The translations under genes and the position numbers were made by a program. The notes below the pieces were generated by a model, which searched no databases, was not told the origin of the DNA, and saw nothing but the letters and a program-made list of their open reading frames with translations. Of a DNA stretch of 33,049 bases, positions 31,901 to 33,049 are shown piece by piece (positions within the stretch are counted from its first letter, which is position 1; each line of letters starts with the position of its first letter). The DNA comes from Azolla pinnata (taxonomy: Eukaryota; Streptophyta; Polypodiopsida; Salviniales; Salviniaceae): assembly GCA_037176905.1 (NCBI GenBank), contig JBBBWG010001149.1, forward strand, positions 1-33,049, written 5' to 3'.

Positions 31901-32993
31901 TGCATGATACACTGATAATGTCCATCAAAATGATCCACCACATTTATGTACTCGATCATCTCTTTTCGAGCTTCCCATTTGTTTTAGAACATAACCGGAT
32001 ATTAAATGAACAAGCCCTTCAGAATTGCCATGCATCATAATTCTGGAGGAAGTACAGAGTGTCAAATACAAAGAATCAAAATCCAAGAACCTTGGTAACA
32101 TCACTCATTGTTCGTTATGATACCACTAGTTTATCCTGCATTGCTTTTTCTTTTATTCGCAGACCTACTTTGTTTAAAAGGTTTTGCTTCTTGATGTGTG
32201 GAGATTTCGGGTGGTTATTACTGCAATACACAAGTGAACGTGGGAACAATATCGCAACCACTCTAAAATTTGCACTCAAAATAGGACGATGTTGAACTAT
32301 CTCTTTTCGTATCAAAGATGACCATCGTTGCTTGTATGGATTAGCTCATATTCTCTCCAATGCAAAACCAGGCTTTGGGGCATAAGCATGTACTCTCCTG
32401 TACGCAAATAAGACAGATTTTTAGAGGCTTACATAGATCAAATCGGTTTATCTTTGAGATTAATGGTCTCGACCTCGAGTTTTGGTTTGGTCAAACAAGC
32501 AAGGTTTTTGTGAGCTCTAGCTAGTTCGATTAAATGTCATAGGCTTGAGCAGGTCGCGATATTCCCACGACTGCCAAAATTCATTCTTTCTAAATTGCTT
32601 GTTCGTTCTTTCCTTCTGATGTTCTTTTCTGTTCCCTTTCATTATCCAGACTAAAAATGGTAGCATCAGGAGCTAGCAAAGTAACCCGCATTTCTGCTGT
32701 CCTCTTTTTTCTACTTCCTAGGATCCTTGAGCAGCACTGCCGTCATTTCCCAGTAGCGCTGGGGTTGCGAGGGTCAGATCTGAGGGCTGATGGAAACGGA
32801 AGGTCGAGCTAGATCCTTCTTGCTTGCGAATCAGGCGGCGCGATCGATCGGATGGTTACAAACACAAAGAGGGAAATACGAGGAGGGTTGAGAGAAAGCA
32901 TACCTTTACGATCCGGCCAAGATACTGCAGCAAGAAGGAGTTCGGGCGGAAGCTCGAGGGCTGGCGATGGCGATTGGAGCTGGTGGGAAGCAT
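28975..32993 (-). CDS. UNC50: UNC-50 family Golgi/ER membrane protein
   Basis: Conserved eukaryotic multispan protein; animal UNC-50 assists receptor trafficking and yeast Gmh1 binds ARF exchange factors at the Golgi. The plant role is little known. Exons in coding order: 32993-32904, 31565-31498, 31242-31217, 31086-30996, 30697-30602, 30507-30436, 29732-29674, 29575-29453, 29379-29308, 29030-28975. The total is 753 nt, 250 residues, against 259 in the human protein. Conserved blocks: LGRIVKWRQMDVEYTFWQML, YQQTKYHKQTKNQWARDDPA, LLGFLLATICWFLCNNYLRE, VEQRVEWLYAFDVHCNAYF, HYHYLNFLGYNVLPFLDKT, and the tail LSGFNPSKFVLGLYFG. About five hydrophobic segments follow the RDDPAF motif. Exon 3 is only 26 nt, yet all its residues (YQQTKYHK) fit the family. 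All junctions are GT..AG with matching phases. The divergent N-terminus (MLPTSSNRHRQ) is the least certain part. Confidence 0.94.
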
Positions 32994-33014
32994 CGCGAAC
33001 TGGACTCGGCCTGC

Positions 33015-33049
33015 GTCTCCGTCTGCGTTCCGCGTTCTGCGTTCTGCGT
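33015..33049 (+). repeat. Short GCGTTCTG-type repeat at the window edge
   Basis: Three to four copies of GCGTTC(C/T)(G) lie just upstream of the UNC-50 start codon, in its leader or promoter; the window ends within it. Confidence 0.7.

Overview
This is nuclear DNA from a land plant. Every multi-exon gene has GT..AG introns, the exons encode plant-type families (granulin cysteine protease, HRD1 ligase, PLS-class PPR protein, plastid membrane proteins), and AAACCCTA telo-box motifs occur. The style of the PPR protein and the fairly long, repeat-rich introns hint at a seed-free vascular plant such as a fern, but that is a guess.

Layout, left to right. The 3' end of an ITPA-type nucleotide-clearing pyrophosphatase gene (+) enters at the left edge and stops at 742. 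After about 2.6 kb of mostly empty sequence comes a five-exon papain-like protease with a proline-rich linker and granulin domain (+, 3401-7487); two of its introns carry minisatellites. Convergent to it is a five-exon plastid DUF2301 membrane protein gene (-, 8571-13588). A repeat-filled 1.4-2 kb interval separates this from a divergent seven-exon HRD1 ER-membrane RING ligase gene (+, coding 16978-20811), whose upstream region holds two exact CCAAT-N9-CCACG elements. Then come a cluster of a dispersed repeat family (21.9-23.2 kb), an intronless PPR gene (+, 23422-24978), an inverted broken PPR fragment just downstream, a small three-exon SecE-like gene (+, 26139-27631) and a ten-exon UNC-50 gene (-, 28975-32993) that includes a 26-nt microexon.

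Exon junctions were chosen by requiring GT..AG ends, phase continuity and conserved family residues; each full coding sequence sums to a multiple of three. The genes are not a functional cluster. The strongest regulatory signal is the pair of ER-stress elements in front of the ER-associated degradation ligase. The most unusual structures are the inverted PPR pair, a dispersed repeat family with at least six copies, and several splice sites that abut microsatellites. No complete autonomous transposon, tRNA, rRNA or CRISPR array was seen.
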